A stretch of DNA of 7,206 bases from Pseudomonas sp. (GTDB lineage: Bacteria; Pseudomonadota; Gammaproteobacteria; Pseudomonadales; Pseudomonadaceae), in contig DQGF01000180.1 of the NCBI GenBank assembly GCA_003525045.1, forward strand, positions 2,381-9,586, read 5' to 3'. A model generated the notes under the pieces. The model saw nothing but the letters and a program-made list of their open reading frames with translations, ran no database searches and was not told the origin of the DNA. Position numbers and translations under genes: made by a program. Positions 1 through 6,307 of this stretch are shown one piece after another (the stretch's first letter is position 1; every line of letters starts with the position of its first letter).

Positions 1-759
1 GGCCGCACGCCGCGTTCCAACCCGGCTACCTACACCGGGCTGTTCACGCCGATTCGCGAACTGTTTGCCGGTGTCCCGGAATCCCGCTCTCGCGGCTACG
101 GCCCGGGGCGGTTCTCCTTCAACGTGAAGGGTGGTCGCTGTGAGGCTTGTCAGGGCGATGGCCTGATCAAGGTGGAAATGCACTTCCTGCCGGATATATA
201 TGTTCCGTGCGACGTCTGCAAGAGCAAGCGCTACAACCGCGAGACGTTGGAGATCAAATACAAGGGCAAGAACATCCACGAAACCCTCGAGATGACCATC
301 GAGGAAGCTCGAGTGTTCTTCGACGCGGTACCTGCCCTGGCGCGCAAGCTTCAGACACTGATGGACGTCGGTCTGTCGTACATCAAGCTGGGGCAATCGG
401 CGACCACGCTGTCGGGTGGTGAAGCGCAGCGGGTGAAACTGTCCCGCGAGCTGTCCAAGCGCGACACCGGCAAGACGCTGTACATCCTCGACGAGCCGAC
501 CACCGGTCTGCACTTCGCTGATATCCAGCAACTGCTCGACGTACTGCATCGATTGCGCGACCACGGCAACACAGTGGTGGTAATCGAGCACAACCTGGAC
601 GTGATCAAGACAGCCGACTGGTTGGTGGACCTGGGGCCGGAAGGCGGCTCCAAGGGCGGCCAGATAATCGCCGTCGGTACACCGGAAGAAGTCTGTGAGA
701 TGAAGCAATCTCATACCGGTTTCTATCTCAAGCCGCTGCTGGAGCGCGACAGGGCCTGA
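1..759 (+). CDS. uvrA: Excinuclease ABC subunit A, C-terminal part (5' end outside window)
   Basis: UvrA is the damage-sensing ATPase of nucleotide excision repair; as a dimer with UvrB it scans DNA in the cytoplasm and loads UvrB at lesions. The reading frame is open from base 1, so only the last 252 residues are present of a protein usually about 940 long. Visible in order: a zinc module with Cys47, Cys50, Cys70 and Cys73 (CxxC-x19-CxxC, window numbering), the ABC signature [11 protein letters not shown] from about residue 137, the Walker B run [12 protein letters not shown] from about 160, and the H-loop histidine in VVVIEHN (about 197). These make up the second nucleotide-binding domain. 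An in-frame GTG at 124 lies inside the conserved zinc region and is not a real start. The TGA stop is followed 12 bases later by a strong terminator. The gene converges on the ferritin gene. Confidence 0.98.
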   Translation, partial: GRTPRSNPATYTGLFTPIRELFAGVPESRSRGYGPGRFSFNVKGGRCEACQGDGLIKVEMHFLPDIYVPCDVCKSKRYNRETLEIKYKGKNIHETLEMTIEEARVFFDAVPALARKLQTLMDVGLSYIKLGQSATTLSGGEAQRVKLSRELSKRDTGKTLYILDEPTTGLHFADIQQLLDVLHRLRDHGNTVVVIEHNLDVIKTADWLVDLGPEGGSKGGQIIAVGTPEEVCEMKQSHTGFYLKPLLERDRA

Positions 760-770
760 GTCGGGGCCAA

Positions 771-811
771 GAAAAAGCCCCTGTCACTTTGTCGGTGACA
801 GGGGCTTTTTT
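771..811. terminator. Bidirectional rho-independent terminator between uvrA and the ferritin gene
   Basis: AGCCCCTGTCAC (776-787) pairs perfectly with GTGACAGGGGCT (795-806) around a 7-base loop, and flanking A and T runs extend the stem to 16 bp (772-787 with 795-810). Six T follow on the plus strand (806-811), and the A run at 772-776 gives five T on the minus strand. It therefore fits termination of uvrA and also of the convergent ferritin transcript, which has no other terminator after its stop. Confidence 0.93.
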
Positions 812-820
812 GTACCTGAC

Positions 821-890
821 CTGTAGGAGCCAAGCTTGCTGGCGATAGCGATCTCAAGGATGCCTTCGCCAGCAAGCCGTGCTCCTACAG
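821..890. repeat. REPIN: two inverted REP elements of the Pseudomonas GTAGGAGC type
   Basis: The 25-base arm 821-845 is the inverted repeat of 866-890, with 22 of 25 positions complementary and a 20-base spacer. The only mismatches are three adjacent bases (831-833 against 878-880), which would form a small internal loop. The arms carry the GTAGGAGC core and the GCTTGCTGGCGA half known from short extragenic palindromes in fluorescent pseudomonads. In that family such doublets are spread by REP-associated tyrosine transposases (RAYTs); none is encoded here. The element lies in the spacer of convergent genes, 10 bases past the ferritin stop codon. Confidence 0.9.
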
Positions 891-900
891 TACAGCAGCA

Positions 901-1365
901 TCAGAACTGCGATTGCAGGTAATTTTCCAAACCGATCAGTTTGATCAGACCCAGCTGTTTTTCGAGCCAGTAGGTGTGATCTTCTTCGGTGTCGTTCAGC
1001 TGAATACGCAGCATCTCGCGGCTGACGTAGTCCTTATGCTGCTCGCAGAGCTCGATGCCCTTGCAGAGTGCGGCGCGGACCTTGTATTCCAGTCGCAGGT
1101 CGGCAGCGAGCATGTCAGGCACGGTGGTACCGACATCCAGGTCGTCCGGACGCATGCGCGGCGTGCCTTCGAGCATGAGTATTCGACGCATCAGGGCATC
1201 GGCGTGCCCAGCTTCTTCTTCCATCTCGTGGTTGATACGTTCGTAGAGCTCGGTGAATCCCCAGTCCTCATACATCCGCGAGTGAACGAAATATTGATCA
1301 CGCGCGGCCAGCTCGCCGGTCAGCAACGTGTTGAGGTAATCGATTACGTCTGGGTGGCCTTGCAT
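901..1365 (-). CDS. bfr: Bacterioferritin-family iron-storage protein (BfrA/FtnA type, no haem-ligand Met52)
   Basis: This 154-residue protein forms 24-subunit cytoplasmic shells that oxidise Fe(II) and store ferric mineral. The start [12 protein letters not shown] matches the family N-terminus, and GLENYLQSQ near the end is the usual C-terminus. Ferroxidase-type ligands can be placed by eye at Glu18, Glu51, His54, Glu93, Glu127 and His130. At position 52, where E. coli Bfr and Pseudomonas BfrB have the haem-binding Met, this protein has Ala; Met48 lies one helical turn earlier. This matches the P. aeruginosa protein first called BfrA and later re-described as the ferritin FtnA, so an automatic 'bacterioferritin' label is only partly right. 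The gene lies downstream of katA, separated by a terminator. No convincing promoter or Fur box was found in the 149-bp gap, but one must lie there if the terminator works. The family assignment is certain; the haem-free state is inferred. Confidence 0.95.
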   Translation of the reverse strand: MQGHPDVIDYLNTLLTGELAARDQYFVHSRMYEDWGFTELYERINHEMEEEAGHADALMRRILMLEGTPRMRPDDLDVGTTVPDMLAADLRLEYKVRAALCKGIELCEQHKDYVSREMLRIQLNDTEEDHTYWLEKQLGLIKLIGLENYLQSQF

Positions 1366-1375
1366 CGCCCTACAT

Positions 1376-1380
1376 CTCCC
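1376..1380 (-). promoter_or_regulatory. Ribosome binding site fixing the ferritin start at 1365
   Basis: GGGAG on the minus strand lies 10 bases before the ATG at 1363-1365. The frame stays open upstream to a TTG at 1405-1407, but the 14 extra residues do not belong to the family N-terminus and have no comparable ribosome site, so the ATG is preferred. Confidence 0.7.
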
Positions 1381-1478
1381 TGCTTGAAAGTTTGTAGTTT
1401 GAACCAATGAGGCTGTTTGGTCACTTCGTTTGCGCGATAAAAGCGAAGATATTCTGAGAAAACTGGTTTAAATAACGC

Positions 1479-1503
1479 AAAAACCGCCCAAATGAGGGCG
1501 GTT
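1479..1503 (-). terminator. Rho-independent terminator of katA
   Basis: On the minus strand AACCGCCC pairs with GGGCGGTT (8 bp, 1496-1503 with 1482-1489) around a 6-base loop and is followed by a five-T run. It starts 11 bases after the katA stop codon and precedes the ferritin gene, so the two genes are probably transcribed separately. Confidence 0.88.
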
Positions 1504-1514
1504 CTGCTTCTCGT

Positions 1515-2969
1515 TTAGACTTCGTTAAGCTGTACACCCAACGCCGTTGCGATTGCTTCTCCGTACGCCGGGTCGGCCCTGTAGAAGTGCTGCAGTTGAC
1601 GGTCGATCACGTCACCCGATACTCCAGCCATCGCGCCGGCAATGTTGTTGATCAGCAGGGCTTTCTGCTGGTCGCTCATCAAACGGAATAGCGCACCGGC
1701 GTGGCTGTAGTAGTCGGTGTCTTCGCGATGATCGTAGCGATCAGCAGCGCCGCTCAGCGCCAAAGCAGGCTCAGCATAGCGAGGCGCTTGTTTCGGCGAC
1801 TCGACGTAGCTGTTCGGCTCATAGTTCGGCGCTGCGCCGCCATTGCTGCCAAACGCCATGGAGCCATCGCGCTGGTAGTTGTTGACCGGACTGCGCGGCG
1901 CATTCACCGGCAACTGCTGGTGGTTGGTACCAATACGGTAGCGGTGTGCATCAGCGTAAGCGAATACTCGCCCCTGCAGCATGCGGTCAGGCGACAGCCC
2001 GACGCCTGGGACCATGTTGCTTGGACCGAACGCCGCTTGCTCGACTTCAGCGAAGTAGTTCAGTGGATTGCGGTTGAGCTCAAGTTCGCCGACTTCGAGT
2101 AGGGGAAACTCTTTCTGTGACCAGGTCTTGGTCACATCGAACGGATTCTCGTAGTGGGCCGCAGCCTGAGCCTCGCTCATGATCTGAACGCATACTCGCC
2201 ATTTCGGGAAGTCACCGCGCTCGATCGCCTCGAACAGGTCACGCTGAGCGTAATCCGGATCGGTACCGGCCAGGCGAGCCGCTTCAGCGGGAGCCAGGTT
2301 CTTGATCCCTTGTTTGGTCTTGTAGTGCCACTTCACCCAGTGACGTTCACCCTTGGCGCTGATCAAGCTGTAGGTGTGGCTGCCGAAGCCGTGCATGTGA
2401 CGGTAGCCGTCAGGTATGCCGCGATCCGAAAACAGAATGGTGACCTGGTGCAGCGCCTCAGGCGAGTGCGACCAGAAATCCCACATCATCTGCGCGCTTT
2501 TCAGGTTGCTTTGCGGCAGGCGTTTTTGGGTGTGGATAAAGTCGGGAAATTTCAGCGGGTCACGGATAAAGAACACCGGCGTGTTGTTGCCGACAATGTC
2601 CCAATTACCTTCCTCGGTGTAGAACTTCAGGGCGAAGCCGCGGGGATCGCGCTCGGTATCAGCCGAACCACGCTCACCGCCTACGGTGGAAAACCGCAGG
2701 AAGGTCGGCGTTTGTTTGCCAACGGATTCAAACAATTTGGCGCTGGTGTATTCGGTGATGTCACGGGTCACGGTGAACGTACCGTAAGCACCCGAGCCTT
2801 TGGCGTGTACACGACGCTCAGGGATGTTTTCACGGTTGAAGTGGGCAAGCTTCTCGATCAGGTGAAAATCGTCGAGCAGCAGCGGGCCACGTGGGCCGGC
2901 GGAACGGGAATTCTGGTTGTCGGCGACAGGAGCGCCACTGGCGGTGGTAAGCGTTTTGTTTTGGCTCAT
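1515..2969 (-). CDS. katA: Monofunctional haem catalase KatA
   Basis: The enzyme converts hydrogen peroxide to water and oxygen. Its 484 residues are the usual size of small-subunit catalases, without the C-terminal flavodoxin-like domain of large ones. Visible features are the catalytic His55 in [12 protein letters not shown], the distal Asn128 in [13 protein letters not shown], and the proximal haem ligand Tyr338 in [14 protein letters not shown]. The NADPH-binding-type fold region and the C-terminal helical part follow the normal pattern. No signal peptide is seen. The ATG at 2967-2969 is preceded by a strong GAGGAAGAG ribosome site. Upstream lie a possible promoter and a partial OxyR-like motif; downstream is its own terminator. 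It adjoins the ferritin gene, and in P. aeruginosa loss of that ferritin is reported to lower KatA activity, which fits a shared role in iron and peroxide control. All key catalytic residues are present, so the gene looks intact. Confidence 0.98.
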   Translation of the reverse strand: MSQNKTLTTASGAPVADNQNSRSAGPRGPLLLDDFHLIEKLAHFNRENIPERRVHAKGSGAYGTFTVTRDITEYTSAKLFESVGKQTPTFLRFSTVGGERGSADTERDPRGFALKFYTEEGNWDIVGNNTPVFFIRDPLKFPDFIHTQKRLPQSNLKSAQMMWDFWSHSPEALHQVTILFSDRGIPDGYRHMHGFGSHTYSLISAKGERHWVKWHYKTKQGIKNLAPAEAARLAGTDPDYAQRDLFEAIERGDFPKWRVCVQIMSEAQAAAHYENPFDVTKTWSQKEFPLLEVGELELNRNPLNYFAEVEQAAFGPSNMVPGVGLSPDRMLQGRVFAYADAHRYRIGTNHQQLPVNAPRSPVNNYQRDGSMAFGSNGGAAPNYEPNSYVESPKQAPRYAEPALALSGAADRYDHREDTDYYSHAGALFRLMSDQQKALLINNIAGAMAGVSGDVIDRQLQHFYRADPAYGEAIATALGVQLNEV

Positions 2970-3037
2970 GCGATCTCTTCCTCTGTCAGTCTTTTAACTA
3001 CCGGCTAATCGGCTGAGAGAGAGTATTGATCACCGAC

Positions 3038-3067
3038 GTTACACCTACAAATTCATTAACCTGTAAG
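3038..3067 (-). promoter_or_regulatory. Candidate katA promoter
   Basis: On the minus strand CTTACA (3062-3067, 4/6 to TTGACA) is followed after 18 bases by TGTAAC (3038-3043, 4/6 to TATAAT). A second possible -10, AATACT near 3027, has a poorer -35. The site is chosen because it lies just downstream of the OxyR-like motif, which suits an activated promoter with weak core elements. The leader to the ATG would be about 60 bases. Confidence 0.3.
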
Positions 3068-3072
3068 TGTCG

Positions 3073-3087
3073 ATAGAAAATAACTAA
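3073..3087 (-). promoter_or_regulatory. Possible OxyR half-operator upstream of katA
   Basis: The plus strand reads ATAG-N7-CTAA, one mismatch from the ATAG-N7-CTAT dimer element of OxyR sites. It lies 5 bases upstream of the candidate -35. The second dimer element expected at 7-base spacing is not recognisable on either side, so this is half a site at best. OxyR control of katA is known in Pseudomonas; this exact binding site is an inference. Confidence 0.22.
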
Positions 3088-3119
3088 TGGAGCGCACGAC
3101 CAGACTTTTCGAGCGCGCA

Positions 3120-3146
3120 CAAAAAACCGGGCACTAGGCCCGGTTC
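3120..3146 (-). terminator. Rho-independent terminator of the alpha operon
   Basis: On the minus strand AACCGGGC (with its partner GCCCGGTT) forms an 8-bp stem (3138-3145 with 3125-3132) around a 5-base loop, followed by a run of six T. It begins about 20 bases after the rplQ stop and separates the ribosomal operon from katA. Confidence 0.92.
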
Positions 3147-3165
3147 TTCGTTTCAGACTGACGTC

Positions 3166-3552
3166 TTACTCAGCGGATACAGCTTCACCACCGGCAGGAC
3201 GATCAACCAACTCGACGTACGCCATAGGCGCGTTGTCGCCAGTGCGGAAACCGCACTTGAGGATGCGCAGGTAGCCACCCTCACGGGTAGCGTAACGCTT
3301 GCCCAGGTCGTTGAAGAGCTTACCAACGATAGCTTTCGAACGAGTACGGTCGAAAGCCAGACGGCGGTTAGCCAGGCTGTCTGTCTTGGCCAAAGTGATC
3401 AGCGGCTCAGCAACGCGACGCAGTTCTTTAGCTTTTGGCAGTGTAGTTTTGATCAGCTCGTGCTCGAACAGCGACACTGCCATGTTTTGAAACATGGCCT
3501 TGCGGTGCGAGCTAGTGCGGCTCAGGTGACGACCACTTTTACGATGACGCAT
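3166..3552 (-). CDS. rplQ: 50S ribosomal protein L17
   Basis: L17 binds 23S rRNA in the large subunit, on the solvent side near the exit tunnel. The 128-residue protein has the standard start [17 protein letters not shown] and the conserved stretch ending with AYVELVDRP. The length is within one residue or so of the E. coli protein. A short acidic tail (GGEAVSAE) closes the protein. The ATG at 3550-3552 has an AAGGA ribosome site 7 bases upstream. It is the last gene of the alpha operon, 42 bases after rpoA, and is followed at once by the operon terminator. Nothing is unusual in it. Confidence 0.98.
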   Translation of the reverse strand: MRHRKSGRHLSRTSSHRKAMFQNMAVSLFEHELIKTTLPKAKELRRVAEPLITLAKTDSLANRRLAFDRTRSKAIVGKLFNDLGKRYATREGGYLRILKCGFRTGDNAPMAYVELVDRPAGGEAVSAE

Positions 3553-3594
3553 GGTTCATTCCTTACCAAACACAACGTTCGGTGATTACGACGA

Positions 3595-4596
3595 TCAGGC
3601 AGTCGCCTTGTCGTCCTTCTTAAGACTTGCAGGCGGCCAGTTGTCGAGGCGCATGCCGAGGGACAGACCGCGGGAGGCCAGAACGTCCTTGATTTCAGTC
3701 AAGGATTTCTTGCCAAGGTTCGGAGTCTTCAACAGCTCTACTTCGGTACGCTGAATCAGGTCACCGATGTAGTAGATGTTTTCCGCCTTAAGGCAGTTAG
3801 CCGAACGTACAGTCAGTTCCAGATCGTCAACCGGGCGAAGCAGGATCGGATCGATCTCGTCTTCCTGCTCCACAACCACTGGCTCACTGTCACCTTTGAG
3901 GTCGACGAACGCAGCCAACTGCTGTTGCAGAATGGTTGCAGCACGGCGGATAGCCTCTTCAGGATCCAGGGTACCGTTGGTTTCCAGATCAATAACCAGC
4001 TTGTCCAGGTTAGTACGCTGCTCGACACGGGCGTTTTCCACCACGTATGCGATACGGCGAACCGGGCTGAACGAAGAGTCAAGCTGCAAGCGACCGATGC
4101 TGCGGCTTTCGTCTTCATCGCTCTGACGCGAGTCTGCCGGTTCATAACCACGACCACGAGCTACGGTGAGCTTCATGTTCAGGGCGCCGTTAGACGCCAG
4201 GTTAGCGATTACGTGATCGGGGTTAACGATCTCGACATCATGATCCAGCTGAATATCGGCAGCGGTAACCACCCCCGAACCCTTCTTCGACAAGGTCAGC
4301 GTAACTTCGTCACGGCCGTGCAGCTTGATAGCCAGACCTTTAAGGTTCAACAGGATTTCAATTACGTCTTCCTGTACACCTTCGATGGCGCTGTACTCGT
4401 GGAGCACACCGTCAATCTCGGCCTCGACTACTGCACAGCCGGGCATTGAGGACAACAGGATGCGGCGCAGCGCGTTGCCCAGGGTGTGGCCAAAACCACG
4501 CTCGAGAGGCTCGAGAGTGATCTTGGCGCGGGTTGGACTGACAACCTGCACATCAATATGGCGGGGTGTCAGGAACTCATTTACCGAAATCTGCAT
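3595..4596 (-). CDS. rpoA: DNA-directed RNA polymerase subunit alpha
   Basis: The alpha dimer is the assembly platform for beta and beta', and its C-terminal domain contacts UP elements and activators. At 333 residues it is close to the E. coli length of 329. The N-terminal domain (about 1-235) carries the dimer and assembly motif [18 protein letters not shown] at 33-50. A flexible linker follows, then the C-terminal domain from about residue 250, with [12 protein letters not shown] at 261-272; Arg264 and Asn267 match the DNA-contacting Arg265 and Asn268 of E. coli. The lysine-rich end ([10 protein letters not shown]) replaces the E. coli tail. It lies 22 bases after rpsD, with its own short ribosome site. 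Placement inside the ribosomal operon couples polymerase supply to ribosome synthesis. Confidence 0.99.
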   Translation of the reverse strand: MQISVNEFLTPRHIDVQVVSPTRAKITLEPLERGFGHTLGNALRRILLSSMPGCAVVEAEIDGVLHEYSAIEGVQEDVIEILLNLKGLAIKLHGRDEVTLTLSKKGSGVVTAADIQLDHDVEIVNPDHVIANLASNGALNMKLTVARGRGYEPADSRQSDEDESRSIGRLQLDSSFSPVRRIAYVVENARVEQRTNLDKLVIDLETNGTLDPEEAIRRAATILQQQLAAFVDLKGDSEPVVVEQEDEIDPILLRPVDDLELTVRSANCLKAENIYYIGDLIQRTEVELLKTPNLGKKSLTEIKDVLASRGLSLGMRLDNWPPASLKKDDKATA

Positions 4597-4601
4597 GGAT
4601 G

Positions 4602-4606
4602 CACCT
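4602..4606 (-). promoter_or_regulatory. Short ribosome binding site of rpoA
   Basis: AGGTG on the minus strand can pair with CACCT of the 16S rRNA tail, only 5 bases before the rpoA ATG. It is shifted relative to the AGGAG-type sites of the neighbours and close to the start, so translation may depend partly on ribosomes finishing rpsD 22 bases upstream. Confidence 0.5.
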
Positions 4607-4618
4607 ATTTTCTAGCCC

Positions 4619-5239
4619 TTACTTGGAGTAGAGCTCGACAATCAGGCTTTCGTTGATGTCGGCGGACAGATCACTGCGAGCTGGAACGTTCTTGAAAACG
4701 CCCGACTTCTTCTCAGTGTCTACTTCTACCCATTCTACGCGGCCACGTTGGGCACACAGATCGAGAGCTTGGACAATGCGAAGTTGGTTCTTTGCTTTCT
4801 CGCGAATCGCGACCACGTCACCAGCACGAACCTGGTACGACGGTACGTTTACGGTCTGACCGTTAACGCTGACGGATTTGTGCGATACCAGCTGACGGGA
4901 TTCGGCACGAGTAGAGCCAAAACCCATACGGTATACAACGTTGTCCAGACGGCATTCGAGCAGTTGCAACAGGTTTTCGCCGGTTGCACCTTTCTTGCCA
5001 GCAGCTTCTTTGTAGTAGCCGCTGAATTGACGCTCGAGAACGCCGTAGATACGACGGACCTTCTGCTTTTCACGCAGTTGGGTGCCGTAATCGGACTGGC
5101 GACCGCGGCGTTGGCCGTGGATACCAGGTGCTGCTTCGATGTTGCACTTCGATTCGATCGCGCGCACGCCGCTCTTCAGGAAGAGATCGGTGCCTTCGCG
5201 ACGAGCGAGTTTGCATTTTGGACCAATGTAACGAGCCAT
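4619..5239 (-). CDS. rpsD: 30S ribosomal protein S4
   Basis: S4 starts assembly of the small-subunit body by binding the 16S 5' domain; in E. coli it is also the translational repressor of the alpha operon. The 206 residues equal the E. coli length. The N-terminus [16 protein letters not shown] is typical. Only Cys9 and Cys32 are present in the region where some bacteria have a four-cysteine zinc site, so this is the zinc-free form. The S4 RNA-binding domain spans about 96-157 ([20 protein letters not shown] and [11 protein letters not shown]). The protein ends in the usual SLIVELYSK. An AGGAG ribosome site sits 9 bases before the ATG and almost touches the rpsK stop, giving close translational coupling. 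If E. coli-type feedback holds here, the target would be the rpsM leader. Confidence 0.98.
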   Translation of the reverse strand: MARYIGPKCKLARREGTDLFLKSGVRAIESKCNIEAAPGIHGQRRGRQSDYGTQLREKQKVRRIYGVLERQFSGYYKEAAGKKGATGENLLQLLECRLDNVVYRMGFGSTRAESRQLVSHKSVSVNGQTVNVPSYQVRAGDVVAIREKAKNQLRIVQALDLCAQRGRVEWVEVDTEKKSGVFKNVPARSDLSADINESLIVELYSK

Positions 5240-5257
5240 TCTTTACAATCTCCTGGA

Positions 5258-5647
5258 TTACACGCGGCGCTTCTTCGGCGGACGGCACCCGTTGTGCGGG
5301 ATTGGCGTCACGTCGGTGATGCTGGCGATCTTATAGCCACAGCCGTTCAATGCACGGACAGCAGACTCACGACCTGGACCTGGACCCTTGACGTTAACGT
5401 CGAGGTTTTTCAGGCCATATTCCAGCGCAGCTTGACCAGCACGTTCAGCAGCTACTTGAGCAGCAAACGGGGTGGACTTGCGGGAACCGCGGAAACCCGA
5501 ACCACCGGAGGTAGCCCAAGAAAGCGCGTTACCTTGACGGTCGGTGATGGTCACGATTGTGTTGTTAAAAGAAGCATGGATGTGGGCGATGCCATCAACC
5601 ACTGTCTTTTTAACTTTTTTACGAGGACGAGCAGCAGGTTTTGCCAT
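5258..5647 (-). CDS. rpsK: 30S ribosomal protein S11
   Basis: S11 lies on the platform of the small subunit, next to S6/S18 and the 3' major domain, near the E-site mRNA path. The 129 residues equal the E. coli length. The basic N-terminus ([14 protein letters not shown]), the core [18 protein letters not shown] and the C-terminal [17 protein letters not shown] are all standard. Asn119-Gly120 is the pair at which E. coli S11 is known to carry an isoaspartate; the sequence permits this but does not prove it. The start at 5645-5647 has an AGGAAA ribosome site 9 bases upstream. It is the second gene of the alpha operon, 30 bases after rpsM and 18 before rpsD. Confidence 0.99.
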   Translation of the reverse strand: MAKPAARPRKKVKKTVVDGIAHIHASFNNTIVTITDRQGNALSWATSGGSGFRGSRKSTPFAAQVAAERAGQAALEYGLKNLDVNVKGPGPGRESAVRALNGCGYKIASITDVTPIPHNGCRPPKKRRV

Positions 5648-5677
5648 GATTAATTTCCTGTCGATTCGCTGGGGCGA

Positions 5678-6034
5678 TTACTTGCGGATCGGCTTACGCG
5701 GACCTTTACGGGTACGCGCGTTAGTCTTGGTACGCTGACCGCGCACTGGAAGACCACGACGATGACGCAGACCGCGATAGCAACCGAGGTCCATCAAACG
5801 CTTGATTTTCATGTTGATTTCGCGACGCAGGTCACCTTCAGTGGTGAACTTCGCCACTTCGCCACGCAGCTGTTCAATCTGCTCGTCGCTCAGATCCTTG
5901 ATCTTTGCGGCTGGGTTTACCCCAGTCACTGCACAAATTTTCTGTGCAGTTGTGCGACCAACACCATAGATGTAGGTCAGCGAGATAACAGTGTGCTTGT
6001 TATCTGGAATGTTAACGCCTGCAATACGGGCCAT
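5678..6034 (-). CDS. rpsM: 30S ribosomal protein S13
   Basis: S13 is in the head of the small subunit, where it bridges to the large subunit and its tail touches P-site tRNA. The 118 residues equal the E. coli length. The N-terminal helical region ([29 protein letters not shown]), the [25 protein letters not shown] block and the basic end PRKPIRK are all conserved. It is the first gene of the alpha operon, directly behind a good promoter. A GGAG ribosome site lies 9 bases before the ATG, and this site can be drawn base-paired with the leader, where S4 feedback would be expected by analogy with E. coli. Confidence 0.99.
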   Translation of the reverse strand: MARIAGVNIPDNKHTVISLTYIYGVGRTTAQKICAVTGVNPAAKIKDLSDEQIEQLRGEVAKFTTEGDLRREINMKIKRLMDLGCYRGLRHRRGLPVRGQRTKTNARTRKGPRKPIRK

Positions 6035-6090
6035 TCAGTGGGACTCCAATTGACAGCTACCTACGCCCCGGAAGCCAAGAAATAGGGCGC
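6035..6090 (-). promoter_or_regulatory. rpsM leader with possible pseudoknot over the ribosome site (S4 feedback candidate)
   Basis: On the minus strand GCGCCC (6090-6085) can pair with GGGCGT (6068-6063), giving six pairs including one G-U. The loop between contains GGCTTCC (6076-6070), which can pair with GGAGTCC (6047-6041), the rpsM Shine-Dalgarno region, in six of seven positions. The two helices cross, so the drawing is an H-type pseudoknot hiding the ribosome site. In E. coli S4 represses the alpha operon through a pseudoknot at the same place. The pairing is seen in the sequence; the role is inferred and no energies were computed. Confidence 0.35.
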
Positions 6091-6093
6091 GAG

Positions 6094-6122
6094 ATAATAT
6101 CGCTGTAATAACAAATAATCAA
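6094..6122 (-). promoter_or_regulatory. Sigma70-type promoter of the alpha operon
   Basis: On the minus strand TTGATT (6117-6122, 4/6) is followed after exactly 17 bases by TATTAT (6094-6099, 5/6). Transcription should begin near 6087, leaving a leader of about 50 bases before rpsM. The bases right after the -10 are GC-rich (CTCGCGCCC), the discriminator type found at promoters inhibited by ppGpp/DksA, which suits ribosomal genes. The -35 overlaps the end of the preceding hairpin and its T-rich tail, so terminator and promoter are packed together. Confidence 0.7.
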
Positions 6123-6148
6123 CCCGGCAGCGCACTAGCTGCCGGGCT
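6121..6148 (-). terminator. Hairpin ending the spc operon after rpmJ (probably incomplete terminator)
   Basis: CCCGGCAGC (6123-6131) and GCTGCCGGG (6138-6146) form a perfect 9-bp stem around a 6-base loop. On the minus strand the stem extends by a G-U and an A-U pair. The following RNA is T-rich but broken (TTGATTATTTGTTATT) rather than a clean T run, so some read-through from secY-rpmJ into rpsM is likely. Confidence 0.65.
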
Positions 6149-6163
6149 TCAAGCGGATCACAC

Positions 6164-6280
6164 TCAGCCTTGGCGCTGTTTGTGACGCGGTTCCGCGCTG
6201 CAAATTACTCGAACAACACCTTCGCGGCGAATAATCTTGCAGTTGCGGCACAGCTTTTTCACCGATGCACGAACTTTCAT
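6164..6280 (-). CDS. rpmJ: 50S ribosomal protein L36, zinc-ribbon form
   Basis: This 38-residue protein binds 23S rRNA near the base of the L7/L12 stalk. Translation begins [19 protein letters not shown] and ends EPRHKQRQG, followed by TGA. The four zinc ligands Cys11, Cys14, Cys27 and His33 are all present, so this is the zinc-binding form. Many pseudomonads also carry a zinc-free copy elsewhere, made under zinc shortage; no such copy or Zur-type site was noticed here. A GAGGAG ribosome site lies in the 27-base gap after secY. It is the last gene of the spc operon and is followed by a GC-rich hairpin. Confidence 0.97.
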
Positions 6281-6307
6281 CACCAACTCCTCGAACCTTA
6301 TGGGTAC

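Noticed and set aside
1370..1375. ATG directly followed by TAG just upstream of the ferritin start, a minimal start-stop uORF
   Set aside because: The GGGAG site ends right against this ATG, leaving no spacing for initiation there; spacing suits the ferritin ATG instead.
1366..1407. Fourteen-residue N-terminal extension of the ferritin from a TTG
   Set aside because: The extra residues do not match the family, the family N-terminus begins exactly at the internal ATG, and that ATG has a well-spaced GGGAG site.
1424..1448. Inverted repeat CTTCG/CGAAG upstream of the ferritin gene as an operator
   Set aside because: Only 5 bp with a 15-base gap, expected by chance, and it does not resemble a Fur or OxyR site.
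2154..3008. 284-codon open frame on the plus strand opposite katA
   Set aside because: It lies wholly antisense to an intact catalase gene, has no recognisable domain, and is a shadow of the codon pattern in GC-rich DNA.
3001..3015. CCGGCTAATCGGC partial palindrome in the katA leader
   Set aside because: The symmetry covers only three or four base pairs and matches no regulator site known to me.
4748..5653. 301-codon open frame on the plus strand opposite rpsD and rpsK
   Set aside because: It spans two certain ribosomal genes and their gap antisense, shows no family features, and is best explained as a codon-bias shadow.
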